A stretch of 64,000 bases of DNA from Lysinibacillus sp. FSL W8-0992. Its GTDB lineage: Bacteria > Bacillota > Bacilli > Bacillales_A > Planococcaceae. Position numbers and translations under genes: made by a program. The stretch covers positions 2,418,001 to 2,482,000 of the forward strand of contig NZ_JBBOZQ010000001.1 in assembly GCF_038008685.1 (NCBI RefSeq), in the 5' to 3' direction. The notes beneath the pieces are model-generated. The model was given only the letters and a program-made list of their open reading frames with translations, ran no database searches and had not been told where the DNA came from. Positions 30,181 through 39,394 of the stretch are shown one piece after another. Positions within the stretch are counted from its first letter, which is position 1. Every line of letters starts with the position of its first letter.

Positions 30181-30240
30181 TAAAGAATGCCTAGTTAATA
30201 AAGGCATATATGATTTTTATGTAGAGGAGAATTAGCATAG

Positions 30241-30654
30241 ATGAAAATGGATATGCATGCGTTACTAGAAGAATCTAAAAAAGCACGCGAGAAGGCATAT
30301 GTGCCTTATTCAAAATTTAAAGTGGGCGCTGCGCTTTTAACAAAAAATGGGGATGTCATCCATGGCTGTAATATAGAAAATGCAGGTTATAGTATGACGA
30401 ATTGTGCAGAGCGTACGGCGTTTTTCAAAGCAGTCTCAGAAGGTGTTTATGATTTTGAGGCGATTGCTATTGTAGCTGATACGGATGGCCCTTGTGCCCC
30501 TTGTGGTGCGTGTCGCCAAGTAATGATGGAATTTTGTGAGCCATCTATGCCTGTATATTTAACAAATTTAAATGGTGATGTCACGGTAACGTCAGTTGGC
30601 GAGTTACTACCGTTTGCATTTACAACGGAGGATTTAGAGAATGCTGGAAAATAA
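30241..30654 (+). CDS. cdd: Cytidine deaminase
   Basis: A 137-residue tetrameric-type cytidine deaminase turning cytidine and deoxycytidine into uridine and deoxyuridine. [20 protein letters not shown] has the zinc Cys and catalytic Glu, and [10 protein letters not shown] the other two zinc cysteines. A stop codon directly upstream fixes the ATG at 30241, although AGAGGAG is about 13 bases away, wider than usual. It overlaps era by 14 bases. Confidence 0.97.
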   Translation: MKMDMHALLEESKKAREKAYVPYSKFKVGAALLTKNGDVIHGCNIENAGYSMTNCAERTAFFKAVSEGVYDFEAIAIVADTDGPCAPCGACRQVMMEFCEPSMPVYLTNLNGDVTVTSVGELLPFAFTTEDLENAGK

Positions 30655-31558
30655 TACTGGCTATAAGTCAGGCTTTATCTCAATTATTGGACGACCAAAT
30701 GTCGGGAAGTCTACCTTTTTAAACAGAGTCATTGGTCAAAAAATTGCCATTATGAGCGATAAGCCACAAACAACACGAAATAAAGTACAAGGCGTACTAA
30801 CATCAGACGATAGCCAAATGATCTTTATTGATACACCAGGTATCCATAAGCCAAAACATAAGCTAGGCGATTTCATGTTAAAAGTATCGAAAAATACATT
30901 ACGTGAAGTAGACGTTATTATGTTTATGGTAAACGCTGAGCAAAAGCTTGGTAAAGGTGACGAGTTTATTTTAGAAATGCTTGAAGGCAATTCAACACCT
31001 GTATTTTTAGTAATTAATAAAATCGATCAAATTCACCCAGATGAAGTAATGAGTATTATCGACAGCTATAAGGAGCGTTATGACTTTGCAGAAATAGTGC
31101 CAATCTCAGCACTTCAAGGTAATAACGTTGAAAACTTACTGGCTACTTTAACAAAATATTTACCCGAAGGTCCACAATATTATCCTGCCGATCAAGTAAC
31201 AGACCACCCAGAACGCTTTATTATTTCAGAGTTGATTCGTGAAAAAGTGTTACACTTAACGCGTGAGGAAATACCACATTCTATAGCGGTAGTCATTGAT
31301 AAAATTCGTCGTGATGAAGAAACAGAAGGTAAAATCCGTGTAGCGGCGACAATTATTGTAGAACGTGATTCTCAAAAAGGTATTGTTATAGGTAAACATG
31401 GTGCACTACTGAAAGAAGTAGGTATCCGTGCTCGTAAAGATATAGAAATGCTACTTGGATCTAAAGTGTATTTAGAGCTTTGGGTAAAAGTGCAAAAAGA
31501 TTGGCGTAATAAATCGACGCATCTTCGTGATTTTGGATTCCGCGATGATGAATATTAA
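30641..31558 (+). CDS. era: GTPase Era
   Basis: A 305-residue essential ribosome-assembly GTPase. The G domain shows [12 protein letters not shown] (G1), [13 protein letters not shown] (G3) and NKID (G4). The C-terminal KH domain carries [20 protein letters not shown] and binds the 3' end of 16S rRNA. The start lies inside cdd, with ACGGAGG in cdd as ribosome-binding site. Confidence 0.98.
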   Translation: MLENNTGYKSGFISIIGRPNVGKSTFLNRVIGQKIAIMSDKPQTTRNKVQGVLTSDDSQMIFIDTPGIHKPKHKLGDFMLKVSKNTLREVDVIMFMVNAEQKLGKGDEFILEMLEGNSTPVFLVINKIDQIHPDEVMSIIDSYKERYDFAEIVPISALQGNNVENLLATLTKYLPEGPQYYPADQVTDHPERFIISELIREKVLHLTREEIPHSIAVVIDKIRRDEETEGKIRVAATIIVERDSQKGIVIGKHGALLKEVGIRARKDIEMLLGSKVYLELWVKVQKDWRNKSTHLRDFGFRDDEY

Positions 31559-31670
31559 TTTTCTCCGCGTGGCTTAATTGCTTAGTTGAGATTATAAAAT
31601 TCTTCAATTTCTGAAGTGGACAAAGCGTCAGCTGAAGGGATGCTTTTAGCTATAGAGGAAATAGTAAAAA

Positions 31671-31712
31671 AGAGCTGTCCAAATACTGTTTGGAGAGCTC
31701 TATTTTCTTTGA
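31671..31712 (+). terminator. Terminator between era and recO
   Basis: AGAGCTGTCCAAA and TTTGGAGAGCTCT form a stem around TACTG, then ATTTTCTTT. It ends 25 bases before the recO start. The yqzL gene found here in B. subtilis was not detected. Confidence 0.85.
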
Positions 31713-31737
31713 AAACTTGCAGGAAGGAGGGGGATTG

Positions 31738-32532
31738 ATGCTTTATAAATGGGAAGGTATTGTGCTAAAGGTTCGTGCATACGGAGAATCAAATAAAATT
31801 GTGACGCTACTAACGAGAGAAGCTGGTAAAGTGGCAACAATGGCGCGAGGTGCGAAAAAGCCTTCGAGCAGATTATCTGCGGTGACACAGCCGTTTACAT
31901 ATGGGATGTTTATGGTACAGCATCATACAGGTATGGGCACATTGCAACAAGGAGAGCATCTAAATTCAATGCGTCATATACGTGAGGATATTGTAGCAAC
32001 TGCCTATGCAAGCTATATAATGGAACTAATTGAACGTGTTGTGGAAGAAGGGAAGGCTGAGCCTTTTGCATTTGAAGTACTTCTACAAGCATTACAAGCA
32101 ATTGAAGATGGCTATGATCCGGAAGCCATTACACTTTTTGTAGAGTGGAAGATGCTGCCCTACACAGGTGTACAACCAATACTCCATGCTTGTGCATCAT
32201 GCGGAGCAGTTGATGGAGAATTTGCCTTTTCCTTTGCACAAGGGGGCTTCCTATGTCATCGTTGTTATCAGCACGATCCATATATTATTCGACTAACACC
32301 AACACAGTTAAAGCTGATTCGCATGTTTTATACAGTTCCAATCGATCAAATTGGCAAACTAGAATTAAAAAAAGAAACAAAATATTTCATTAAAAAAATT
32401 ATTACAACCATTTATGAGGAACAAACCGGTATCCGCTTTAAGACAAAGAAATTCATAGAGCAATTAGAAAGAACACCTGAATTACAGTTAAGACCAACTA
32501 CAGACAAAACAGAAATGCCAGAGGACAACTAA
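31738..32532 (+). CDS. recO: DNA repair protein RecO
   Basis: A 264-residue recombination mediator that loads RecA with RecF/RecR. An N-terminal OB fold (LYKWEGIVLKVRAYGESNKIV) is followed by a helical domain and a zinc motif CASCGAVDGEFAFSFAQGGF then CHRC. An upstream in-frame ATG at 31690 lies inside the terminator; ATG 31738 with AGGAAGGAGGGG is clearly better. Confidence 0.96.
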   Translation: MLYKWEGIVLKVRAYGESNKIVTLLTREAGKVATMARGAKKPSSRLSAVTQPFTYGMFMVQHHTGMGTLQQGEHLNSMRHIREDIVATAYASYIMELIERVVEEGKAEPFAFEVLLQALQAIEDGYDPEAITLFVEWKMLPYTGVQPILHACASCGAVDGEFAFSFAQGGFLCHRCYQHDPYIIRLTPTQLKLIRMFYTVPIDQIGKLELKKETKYFIKKIITTIYEEQTGIRFKTKKFIEQLERTPELQLRPTTDKTEMPEDN

Positions 32533-32553
32533 TATGTCCTCTGGCATTTTTTA
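32515..32553. terminator. Bidirectional terminator between recO and the SLH gene
   Basis: AATGCCAGAGGACA and TGTCCTCTGGCATT form a 14-base perfect stem around ACTAATA, followed by TTTT on the plus strand. It serves two converging genes and overlaps the end of recO. Confidence 0.9.
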
Positions 32554-32566
32554 AAATTCTAATGTA

Positions 32567-33997
32567 TTAATAGTCATCGGAATTATCGTATAAATCGTAA
32601 TAAGTAGCCCATTTATCTGCAATTTTCATAAACTCAACATTTAAATATGCAGTTTCTCCATTTTTTCCAGTTACGTGTAACACGGCATTGCCTTCTGCTA
32701 ATGGCGTTACAATCAATTTATTGCCATCAATTACTGCTTTGACTGGTACTTTGTGTGTTGGATCAGAGCTATCATCTAAATCTTCTAATGCAACTTGCAC
32801 AGGCTCAAAAGTAAAGTAATCGCTTGTAAATGTTAATTCATTTGTAATTTCGTAAAGGTCAATACTACGTACAAAATCATACGTATACACATCAGCCGCC
32901 ATTGTTTGTTGCTGTGCACCATTTGTAAAAGTTAATAAGTATTGTCCATCTTTAAATATGGATAATGTTGCGATGTTATCTTTAGTATCGAATGCAAAGG
33001 AATCTGAAGATAGCGCTTGTCCATCAGCTGTTTGAATACTTACTTCTGTTGGTGTGAACGTTAAATCCGTTTCATTTAGATTAAGAGGTAAATTTTCTAA
33101 ATAATCTCCTTCATTTACTTCTTCTAGCGTAGCTTGCAGCTTACCATTTACAGATTTCACATGAACTAAGAAAAAGATATCTGTAAATTCCTCTGTATCT
33201 TCGTTAAAACCAGTGATAACTAATTTACCAGTGCCTTCTTTTAATGGCTTAATTGTAAGGGTATTTGTTATCTCTTGTTCGTCATCCCAAGTGAAAATAT
33301 CTTCCGCTGGTTCTATCCCGCCATATGATGCAAAAATAAAATCTTGATTATAATGATCTGCATGAATCATCGCATTATTTTGAGTGTTTTCAGCGCGCAC
33401 TACAAAAGAGGCTAGTTGAGAACGTTTTACATAGCTTTGAGGTCCAAAGGTAGTAGGCGTCGTACCTTTTGTAATGTTATTAGCAAATAATGTTTGAATA
33501 TACGGCTCATATTCACTGCCAGCCTTTACATCTGTAAAAGGTGTATCAATATCGTCAGTGATTGTTAAATCGAAGCCTTTTACAAGCATTTTGGATAGTT
33601 GACCACGTGTAATTTGTTTTGTCGGATTAAAATAACCATTAGAGCCACTAATTATCCCTGCCTCTGCAAGAGCAGCGATTGCACCATAGTTTTCGTTATC
33701 AGGGGTAATATCCTTAAAGTGAGGATTTTTTACATGAACAGTATCTAGATGTAAAATGCCTGCTAAAATTTTAGCTGCCTGTGTACGAGTAATAAAATTC
33801 GCGGGTTTGAACGTGCCATCAGGATAACCAGAAATTATACCACGCTCGGCTAAGTTAATAATTGCTTTGCCTTCCTCTGTAGATGGATTAATATCGGGAA
33901 ATAACGAAGCGGCATTAGCTGCTGGGGGGGCTATAACAATAGCACTTGTTGCTAAAGTTGCGGCCAAAGCCATTTGATAAAAACGATGAGTATTCAA
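32567..33997 (-). CDS. Secreted S-layer homology (SLH) domain protein
   Basis: A 476-residue surface protein. TTG 33997 is preferred: GGAGG lies 7 bases upstream and it gives a proper signal peptide (MNTHRFYQMALAATLATSAI to ANAA). Three SLH domains follow: FPDINPSTEEGKAIINLAER, FKDITPDNENYGAIAALAEA and FTDVKAGSEYEPYIQTLFAN, each with an ITR- or RSQ-type end. They anchor proteins to pyruvylated cell-wall polymer. The remaining ~290 residues are beta-rich (ENTQNNAMIHADHYNQDF onward) and of unknown function. It is a single-gene unit. Confidence 0.9.
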   Translation of the reverse strand: MNTHRFYQMALAATLATSAIVIAPPAANAASLFPDINPSTEEGKAIINLAERGIISGYPDGTFKPANFITRTQAAKILAGILHLDTVHVKNPHFKDITPDNENYGAIAALAEAGIISGSNGYFNPTKQITRGQLSKMLVKGFDLTITDDIDTPFTDVKAGSEYEPYIQTLFANNITKGTTPTTFGPQSYVKRSQLASFVVRAENTQNNAMIHADHYNQDFIFASYGGIEPAEDIFTWDDEQEITNTLTIKPLKEGTGKLVITGFNEDTEEFTDIFFLVHVKSVNGKLQATLEEVNEGDYLENLPLNLNETDLTFTPTEVSIQTADGQALSSDSFAFDTKDNIATLSIFKDGQYLLTFTNGAQQQTMAADVYTYDFVRSIDLYEITNELTFTSDYFTFEPVQVALEDLDDSSDPTHKVPVKAVIDGNKLIVTPLAEGNAVLHVTGKNGETAYLNVEFMKIADKWATYYDLYDNSDDY

Positions 33998-34735
33998 TTT
34001 GTTTCCTCCAATGAATAGATATACATTTATAGCGTTTTTCTTTTTAGTAAGAATCCTTCCTATGAACAGTTTCAAACTTCCGGACGATTGATTGTGAATG
34101 GTTGGTATTACTATGTATTGTTAAAAAAACGTACTTTAACATAAAAGATTAACTATAATAATATATTTATATCAAATTGTTGAAGGTGAGAATAGAGGGA
34201 ATATTATCCACTATAAAATGGAAATTATGTGGTGTACATTGATATGAAATCTTCTCATTATTAGGAAAAAAAGATTAGTAGAACATCCACTGTATGAATT
34301 AGTGAGAAAAAATTTGTTTTTTTAGCTATATGTTACATTAATAAAAAAATAGTTATTTTTTGTAATTATAAACTTTTTATTTTAGAGATTTAGGTCAAAT
34401 GAAGTGAAGTTTAATTGGATGAAATACTGAAGTTTACATAATTTGTGAATCTAAAGAACTATTTTTTAAATAGTTTATAATATATACATAGTATTAACTA
34501 ATCATTTCAATCCCATATACTAGTTGAAAAGGCATTTTAACCTATGATATTGTAAAGATAAAGAAAATATATATTAGTTATTTTTGTATAATTATACTAA
34601 TTAATTACTTGGAAAACTAGTTTGGATTATTTAATTTAACACATATATATGAAAACCGTGCCTCTATCAGCAAAACGTACAATAGTGCGTTATTAGATTA
34701 ATGCAGTCCTATGGAAAAGGGAGGGAGGTCACATA
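33998..34735. other. Long AT-rich gene-free region
   Basis: About 740 bases between divergent genes. I see no credible gene, only very A/T-rich DNA with many TATA-like boxes, so promoters for both neighbours probably lie here but cannot be singled out. GGAAAAGGGAGGGAGG near 34713-34728 is a strong ribosome-binding site pointing at the mini-ORF next to the HD-GYP gene. Confidence 0.5.
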
Positions 34736-34744
34736 ATGCTGTAA
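34736..34744 (+). other. Start-stop mini-ORF ATG-CTG-TAA
   Basis: GGGAGGGAGG ends about 7 bases before this ATG, which is followed by one codon and TAA. The HD-GYP start codon lies 22 bases downstream with no ribosome-binding site of its own. A second overlapping frame from ATG 34711 (20 codons) ends across the HD-GYP start. Either may control translation of the HD-GYP gene. Confidence 0.35.
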
Positions 34745-34766
34745 AGACGCGTGTGTGGCTGAATAA

Positions 34767-36485
34767 ATGCTAAGAAAAGTGACATTAAGTATTGACGAAG
34801 TAGAAGCGAACGATATTTTAGCTGAAGATATTTTTTCCGAGTATCGCCTATTAGCTAAAAAAGATTTAGTGCTAACTGAGAGAATTATTGCATTACTTAA
34901 ACTGAGAAAAGTAGAAGAATTATCAGTTTTTTTATCTTCAGATTCAGTAAGGGTTGTTCATGATTTAAGTTTACAGCGTACAAGAGAGTATGAGGATGTA
35001 TTTGCACCGCTTTTAGAACAAAAAGAGGAAATAGATGAATATAAAGTAGCAGTCAACAATCTATTTATGACAACATTAGAAAGTGTTGTGCACGAATTAC
35101 GTTATGGTCAAATTTTAAAAAGTACTCAAGACACAGCATATGTCAGAGGCGTGTTTGAGCGAATTTTAGAAAAAAAACATCGCTACGATTTACTAATACG
35201 TTTAAGAGAATGGGATGAGTACTCGTTTGTCCATTCATTTGATGCCTTTGTACTGGGAACTATTTTTGCGCGGCAATTAGGCTTAACGGACATAGAGATG
35301 CTAGCACGTGGTTATTTATTTCATGATATTGGAAAAGTATTTATTCCACAAGAGATACTAAGTTTAAAAAGAAAGCTGTCAGAAGATGAATTTGATATTG
35401 TCAAAACACATACAACAAAAGGCTATGAGCTACTTCTAGAAAATGGTGAAGCGGATATCGCTTATTTAGCACGTGATCACCACGAACGTTTTGCGGGAAA
35501 AGGGTATCCTAATCAACTATGTGCTGATAAGATGAGTGATGGCGTTCAACTATTACAAATTATTGATGTCTATTCGGCGATGACCTCAAAGCGTGTATAT
35601 CATTCGGGATATAACGCAACAGATGCTTTAGCTGTATTATATCGGGATCGACATTTATATAATGAAAAGTTTATGCATAAATTTGTAGAGTGTCTTGGCA
35701 TTTATCCTGTAAACTCAGTTGTGTTATTATCTGATAATCGTAGTGCACAAGTAGAGCTTGTCTATGATTTATTTCCAACGTTACCGAAAGTAAAATTATT
35801 AGATGAGCAAACGTCCATGAATTTACCCCTGAATTATAGTATAAAGATTGTTAAAATGATTGATTATCGTGCAAATAGTTTTGAAGAAATTTTCAACTTA
35901 TTTATCGAACAGTTGATACGAAATGATGAAAATACTTTAAAAGTATATTTCAATAAATTAATCGATCATTTACATCCAAAAGAAATAGTTTTAAAAATCT
36001 TTCTACCTGCCTATCGTATTCTACGGCTACTAACTCGAGAAATTCAAACAGATATGAAGAAATTTAAAAATTCCATTCATATATTAAAGAAACTATTGGA
36101 AGAGCAATTAAGTGTTTTGTACATGGATTATCAGCATGAGCAAACAACAATTCTAGTTGTTGAAACTTCTATGCGTGAGAACTTTTTTATCAAACTTGTT
36201 CAGAGTATTTTGTATATTGATAAAATTGTGCCGTTCTTTATTAATCCTGGTGACGATCAACGTATTACACAACTGATGGAGCATTGCGGGGTCAATGTTG
36301 CCTACTTTATCGAGGAGGAACTAACGATAGACAAAAGAGTTCGCCCTATGCGTGAAGGCACATTTTTATATTATTCTTTAAGTGATATTGAGGAACTATT
36401 AGTAAACTTAGTTGGAATGAGTATGAAAAAGTTTTTATTTGAGGAAAAAATGCAGGAGCGTTTATTTATATCGTTAAAAGCATAG
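34767..36485 (+). CDS. HD-GYP domain protein with C-terminal cobalamin-binding-like module
   Basis: A 572-residue cytoplasmic protein. The N-terminal stretch resembles HD-GYP leaders (VEANDILAEDIFSEYRLLAK). The HD-GYP domain carries HDIGK (His186-Asp187), DHHERFAGKGYP and DVYSAMTSKR, all residues expected of an active c-di-GMP phosphodiesterase. Residues ~372-570 look like a helical cap (EQLIRNDENTLKVYFNKLID, then EIVLKIFLPAYRILR) followed by a Rossmann-like part (TTILVVETSMRENFFIKLV). That order is found in methionine-synthase-type B12-binding modules, but without the DxHxxG motif. A stop codon directly upstream fixes the start; it lacks its own Shine-Dalgarno sequence. Confidence 0.85.
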   Translation: MLRKVTLSIDEVEANDILAEDIFSEYRLLAKKDLVLTERIIALLKLRKVEELSVFLSSDSVRVVHDLSLQRTREYEDVFAPLLEQKEEIDEYKVAVNNLFMTTLESVVHELRYGQILKSTQDTAYVRGVFERILEKKHRYDLLIRLREWDEYSFVHSFDAFVLGTIFARQLGLTDIEMLARGYLFHDIGKVFIPQEILSLKRKLSEDEFDIVKTHTTKGYELLLENGEADIAYLARDHHERFAGKGYPNQLCADKMSDGVQLLQIIDVYSAMTSKRVYHSGYNATDALAVLYRDRHLYNEKFMHKFVECLGIYPVNSVVLLSDNRSAQVELVYDLFPTLPKVKLLDEQTSMNLPLNYSIKIVKMIDYRANSFEEIFNLFIEQLIRNDENTLKVYFNKLIDHLHPKEIVLKIFLPAYRILRLLTREIQTDMKKFKNSIHILKKLLEEQLSVLYMDYQHEQTTILVVETSMRENFFIKLVQSILYIDKIVPFFINPGDDQRITQLMEHCGVNVAYFIEEELTIDKRVRPMREGTFLYYSLSDIEELLVNLVGMSMKKFLFEEKMQERLFISLKA

Positions 36486-36492
36486 AACATGG

Positions 36493-36525
36493 CCAAATCA
36501 AAACTTGATTTGGTTTTTATTTTTG
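36493..36525 (+). terminator. Terminator after the HD-GYP gene
   Basis: CCAAATCAA, AAC, TTGATTTGG then TTTTTATTTTTG: a 9-base perfect stem with a strong T-run. Confidence 0.92.
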
Positions 36526-36564
36526 TATCTATAAAAAGGGATTGTTTGTTTAGTATTGAAACCT

Positions 36565-36732
36565 AGAGAAACAGCCGGTAAAAGTCCATGAATCACTGGT
36601 GTGACGAAAGAAATCGCCGGTAAGAGTCCGCGAATCGCCGGTAAACTTAGAGAAACAGCCGATAAAAGTCCATGAATCGCTGGTGAGACAGAAGAAATCA
36701 CCGGTAAAAGTCCGCAAATCGCCTGTAAACCT
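36565..36732. repeat. Tandem repeat, two units of 84 bp
   Basis: Units 36565-36648 and 36649-36732 match at roughly 88% of positions. Each unit itself holds three or four GCCGGTAAAAGTCC-like blocks followed by GAATC. The period is a multiple of three, so two minus-strand frames stay open across it and give repetitive peptides, but no ribosome-binding site or known domain supports translation. It lies between the HD-GYP gene and the end of glyS. Confidence 0.9.
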
Positions 36733-36854
36733 TCGAAAGGCAACCGCCGTAGCAGACATTAACGGCATAGAAAAAAGTGTCAGATTGATTGCAGTCAATC
36801 TAACACTTATTTCTTTTGTCACAGCCGTTTTACTTTAGACAAATTTAATTCAAA

Positions 36855-38240
36855 TTAAAATTGAAGATGCTTTTCGATATACGCTTTTACATCAGCGATT
36901 GGCATACGAACTTGTTCCATTGAATCACGGTGACGAACAGTTACTTGACCGTCTTCTTTTGAATCGAAATCGAATGTGATACAGAATGGTGTACCGATTT
37001 CATCTTGACGTCGGTAGCGTTTACCGATTGATTGAGATTCATCAAAATCAACTGGGAACGATTTACGTAGCTCTGACCATACATCTGCAGCTTCATCCGA
37101 TAACTTTTTAGAAAGTGGAAGTACTGCTGCTTTAAATGGTGCTAAAGCAGGGTGGAAGCGTAATACTGTACGTTTATCATCACCCTCTAGCTCTTCTTCA
37201 TCATAAGCGTCACATAAAAATGCTAATGTAACACGGTCAGCACCTAAAGATGGTTCGATGCAGTAAGGTACATATCGTTCGTTTGACACAGGATCAATAT
37301 AAGTGAAATCTTCACTTGAATGTTCCATATGTTGTTTTAAGTCGTAGTCTGTACGATCAGCTACACCCCAAAGCTCACCCCAACCGAATGGGAATTTAAA
37401 TTCGATATCTGTTGTTGCGTTAGAGTAATGCGATAATTCGTCATCCTCGTGGTCACGTAAACGCATCGAATCTTCTTTCATTCCTAAGTTTAGTAACCAG
37501 TTTTTACAGAATTCTTTCCAATATGCATGCCATTCAAGATCCTCACCTGGTTTACAGAAAAATTCAAGCTCCATTTGTTCAAATTCACGTGTACGGAATG
37601 TGAAGTTCCCTGGTGTAATTTCGTTACGGAAAGATTTACCGATTTGTGCAATACCGAATGGTGTACGTTTACGCATAGAACGTTGAACGTTTTTAAAGTT
37701 TACGAAAATTCCTTGTGCAGTTTCGGGACGTAGGTAGATTTCGTTAGTTGAAGATTCTGTAACACCTTGGAATGTTTTAAACATTAAATTGAATTGACGG
37801 ATATCAGTGAAATCTGCTTTCCCACAATCAGGACAAACAACATCGTATTTCACCATTGTTTCTTTCATTTGATCGAAAGTCATACCGTCTACAATAATTT
37901 CATCACCTTTTGCTAGGGCAGCATCCTCGATGATTTTATCTGCACGGTGACGCGCTTTACAAGCTTTACAGTCTACCATTGGGTCGTTGAAGTTACCAAC
38001 GTGACCAGATGCGACCCATGCTTTTGGATTCATAAGAATTGCCGCATCAATACCAACATTATGCTCTGATTCCTGAACAAACTTTAACCACCAAGCTTTT
38101 TTAACATTATTTTTTAATTCAACACCAAGTGGACCGTAATCCCAAGTGTTTGCTAAGCCTCCGTAGATTTCAGAACCTGGGAAGACAAAGCCTCGATGCT
38201 TTGCTAAAGATACGATTGTTTCCATTGATTTGTTAGCCAT
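36855..38240 (-). CDS. glyS: Glycine--tRNA ligase, single-chain dimeric type
   Basis: A 461-residue class II synthetase of the alpha2 (archaeal/eukaryotic-like) type, unlike the two-subunit GlyQ/GlyS of B. subtilis. Visible features are [20 protein letters not shown], a zinc region with [11 protein letters not shown] and CPDCG, motif 2 [29 protein letters not shown] (motif 3) and a C-terminal anticodon-binding domain. The frame continues upstream to 38462, but that part is the T-box leader; ATG at 38240 with GGAGGC before it is the true start. Expression should rise when uncharged glycyl-tRNA accumulates. Confidence 0.96.
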   Translation of the reverse strand: MANKSMETIVSLAKHRGFVFPGSEIYGGLANTWDYGPLGVELKNNVKKAWWLKFVQESEHNVGIDAAILMNPKAWVASGHVGNFNDPMVDCKACKARHRADKIIEDAALAKGDEIIVDGMTFDQMKETMVKYDVVCPDCGKADFTDIRQFNLMFKTFQGVTESSTNEIYLRPETAQGIFVNFKNVQRSMRKRTPFGIAQIGKSFRNEITPGNFTFRTREFEQMELEFFCKPGEDLEWHAYWKEFCKNWLLNLGMKEDSMRLRDHEDDELSHYSNATTDIEFKFPFGWGELWGVADRTDYDLKQHMEHSSEDFTYIDPVSNERYVPYCIEPSLGADRVTLAFLCDAYDEEELEGDDKRTVLRFHPALAPFKAAVLPLSKKLSDEAADVWSELRKSFPVDFDESQSIGKRYRRQDEIGTPFCITFDFDSKEDGQVTVRHRDSMEQVRMPIADVKAYIEKHLQF

Positions 38241-38394
38241 TATAATAGCCTCCTTCATAATTTTTACTTGCACAAGAGTGAAAAGTAAATGTGTTACATG
38301 ACGAATTGGAAGAATGACCAGTTCAACCTTGTCATTTTCAAATCTAATTCGCCACATGCGCATATTGCATGATTTTAATTTAGCACGAGCTAAA

Positions 38395-38630
38395 TTAAAA
38401 ATAGCACCCGTCTCCGGGCACAAATAATGCCCAGGGACGAGTGCTAATACCCGCGGTTCCACCCTGATTGTTTTAAACGAACTGTTTAAAACCTCTTTTC
38501 AAAAAGTTAGCTCAAGGAGTGCCTTTTCTCTGCCACATTGTAGACTTTCACCATTTTCTACTCGCTAAAAATTGAACAGATACTTTTTTCCTATCATCGC
38601 CTGTATAACGCAAGTTTGCTCGAAAATACA
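38395..38630 (-). promoter_or_regulatory. T-box riboswitch of glyS
   Basis: On the minus strand the leader holds the apical stem I segment AGCGAGTAG to GGTGAAAGTCTAC, a GGC triplet followed by A (complement of 38532-38534) as likely glycine specifier, and the T-box AGGGTGGAACCGCG (complement of 38452-38465). A terminator stem follows (AGCACTCGTCCCTGGGCA with GTGCCCGGAGACGGGTGCT) and then ATTTTTAATTT. Uncharged tRNA-Gly pairing with the T-box bulge should favour the antiterminator and glyS transcription. Confidence 0.93.
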
Positions 38631-38653
38631 TTTAGAGCAAGCGTATGTGTCAA
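38625..38653 (-). promoter_or_regulatory. Sigma-A promoter of the T-box leader
   Basis: On the minus strand TTGACA, 17 bases, TGTATT, placed just upstream of the T-box leader. The -35 is perfect and the -10 matches four of six positions. Confidence 0.65.
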
Positions 38654-38676
38654 TATTGTAGCATGTAGTTCTTTTC

Positions 38677-38706
38677 TTCGCAATAACCATTAAAATAGTA
38701 TATAAT
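38677..38706 (+). promoter_or_regulatory. Possible promoter of ccpN
   Basis: TTCGCA, 18 bases, TATAAT, ending 37 bases before the ccpN start. The -10 is perfect and the -35 weak. Confidence 0.4.
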
Positions 38707-38743
38707 AATTGAGCATAAGTATAACACTATTAGATTTGAGGCG

Positions 38744-39376
38744 GTGAGTCCAATCGAACTCAACAAACGTCAGGAAGACATTTTACAAATTGTGAAAGAG
38801 AACGGCCCGATAACAGGGGAGCATATTGCAGAACGTCTCAATCTGACAAGAGCAACTTTAAGACCAGACTTAGCAATTTTGACGATGGCTGGCTTTCTAG
38901 ATGCTAGACCACGAGTTGGTTATTTCTATTCTGGGAAAAAAACATCCGTAACTTTAATGGATAGCATTAACAATTTAAAAGTAAAAGATTTTCACTCGGG
39001 ACCTGTTGTTGTACCTGAAACAATGACGGTATATGATGCCATTTGTTTCATGTTTTCAGAGGATGTCGGAACCCTTTTTGTCGTTGATAAGAACGAATTT
39101 TTAACTGGGGTTCTCTCTCGTAAAGATTTACTGCGTACAAGTATTGGCACGCAGGATTTAAATAAAATTCCTGTACATATTATTATGACACGAATGCCAA
39201 ATATCTCGTACTGTGAAAGATCAGATTCGTTAGTTGTTGCAGCAAATAAGTTAATAGAACGAGAAGTAGATTCGTTACCGGTAATCGAACCTCAAGAGGG
39301 TGGATTGACGATAGTGGGCCGTTTAACTAAAACAACCATTACACGTGCTTTCCTATCTCTTGCGCAAAATGTCTAA
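38744..39376 (+). CDS. ccpN: Transcriptional repressor CcpN
   Basis: A 210-residue regulator with an N-terminal winged helix (KRQEDILQIVKENGPITGEH then ERLNLTRATLRPDL) and two CBS domains (DVGTLFVVDKNEFLTGVLSR; VDSLPVIEPQEGG). In B. subtilis it represses gluconeogenic genes (gapB, pckA) on glycolytic carbon, sensing ATP/ADP. The start is GTG after TTTGAGGCG. It is followed by ppsR after 18 bases, as in B. subtilis (yqzB-yqfL). Confidence 0.93.
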   Translation: MSPIELNKRQEDILQIVKENGPITGEHIAERLNLTRATLRPDLAILTMAGFLDARPRVGYFYSGKKTSVTLMDSINNLKVKDFHSGPVVVPETMTVYDAICFMFSEDVGTLFVVDKNEFLTGVLSRKDLLRTSIGTQDLNKIPVHIIMTRMPNISYCERSDSLVVAANKLIEREVDSLPVIEPQEGGLTIVGRLTKTTITRAFLSLAQNV

Positions 39377-39394
39377 CAGTTGAAGGGGAACAGA

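Noticed and set aside
31639..31737. 32-codon frame between era and recO, as a possible yqzL
   Set aside because: It runs through the terminator hairpin, has no good ribosome-binding site, and its sequence does not resemble YqzL as I know it.
36498..36822. Minus-strand open frames with repetitive peptide (FTGDSRTLTGDFF-like units)
   Set aside because: They are open only because the 84-bp tandem repeat has a period divisible by three; two frames are open at once, with no ribosome-binding site and no known domain.
38241..38462. N-terminal extension of glycyl-tRNA synthetase
   Set aside because: The extension crosses the T-box, terminator and leader RNA; the ATG at 38240 has a good ribosome-binding site and the normal family N-terminus.
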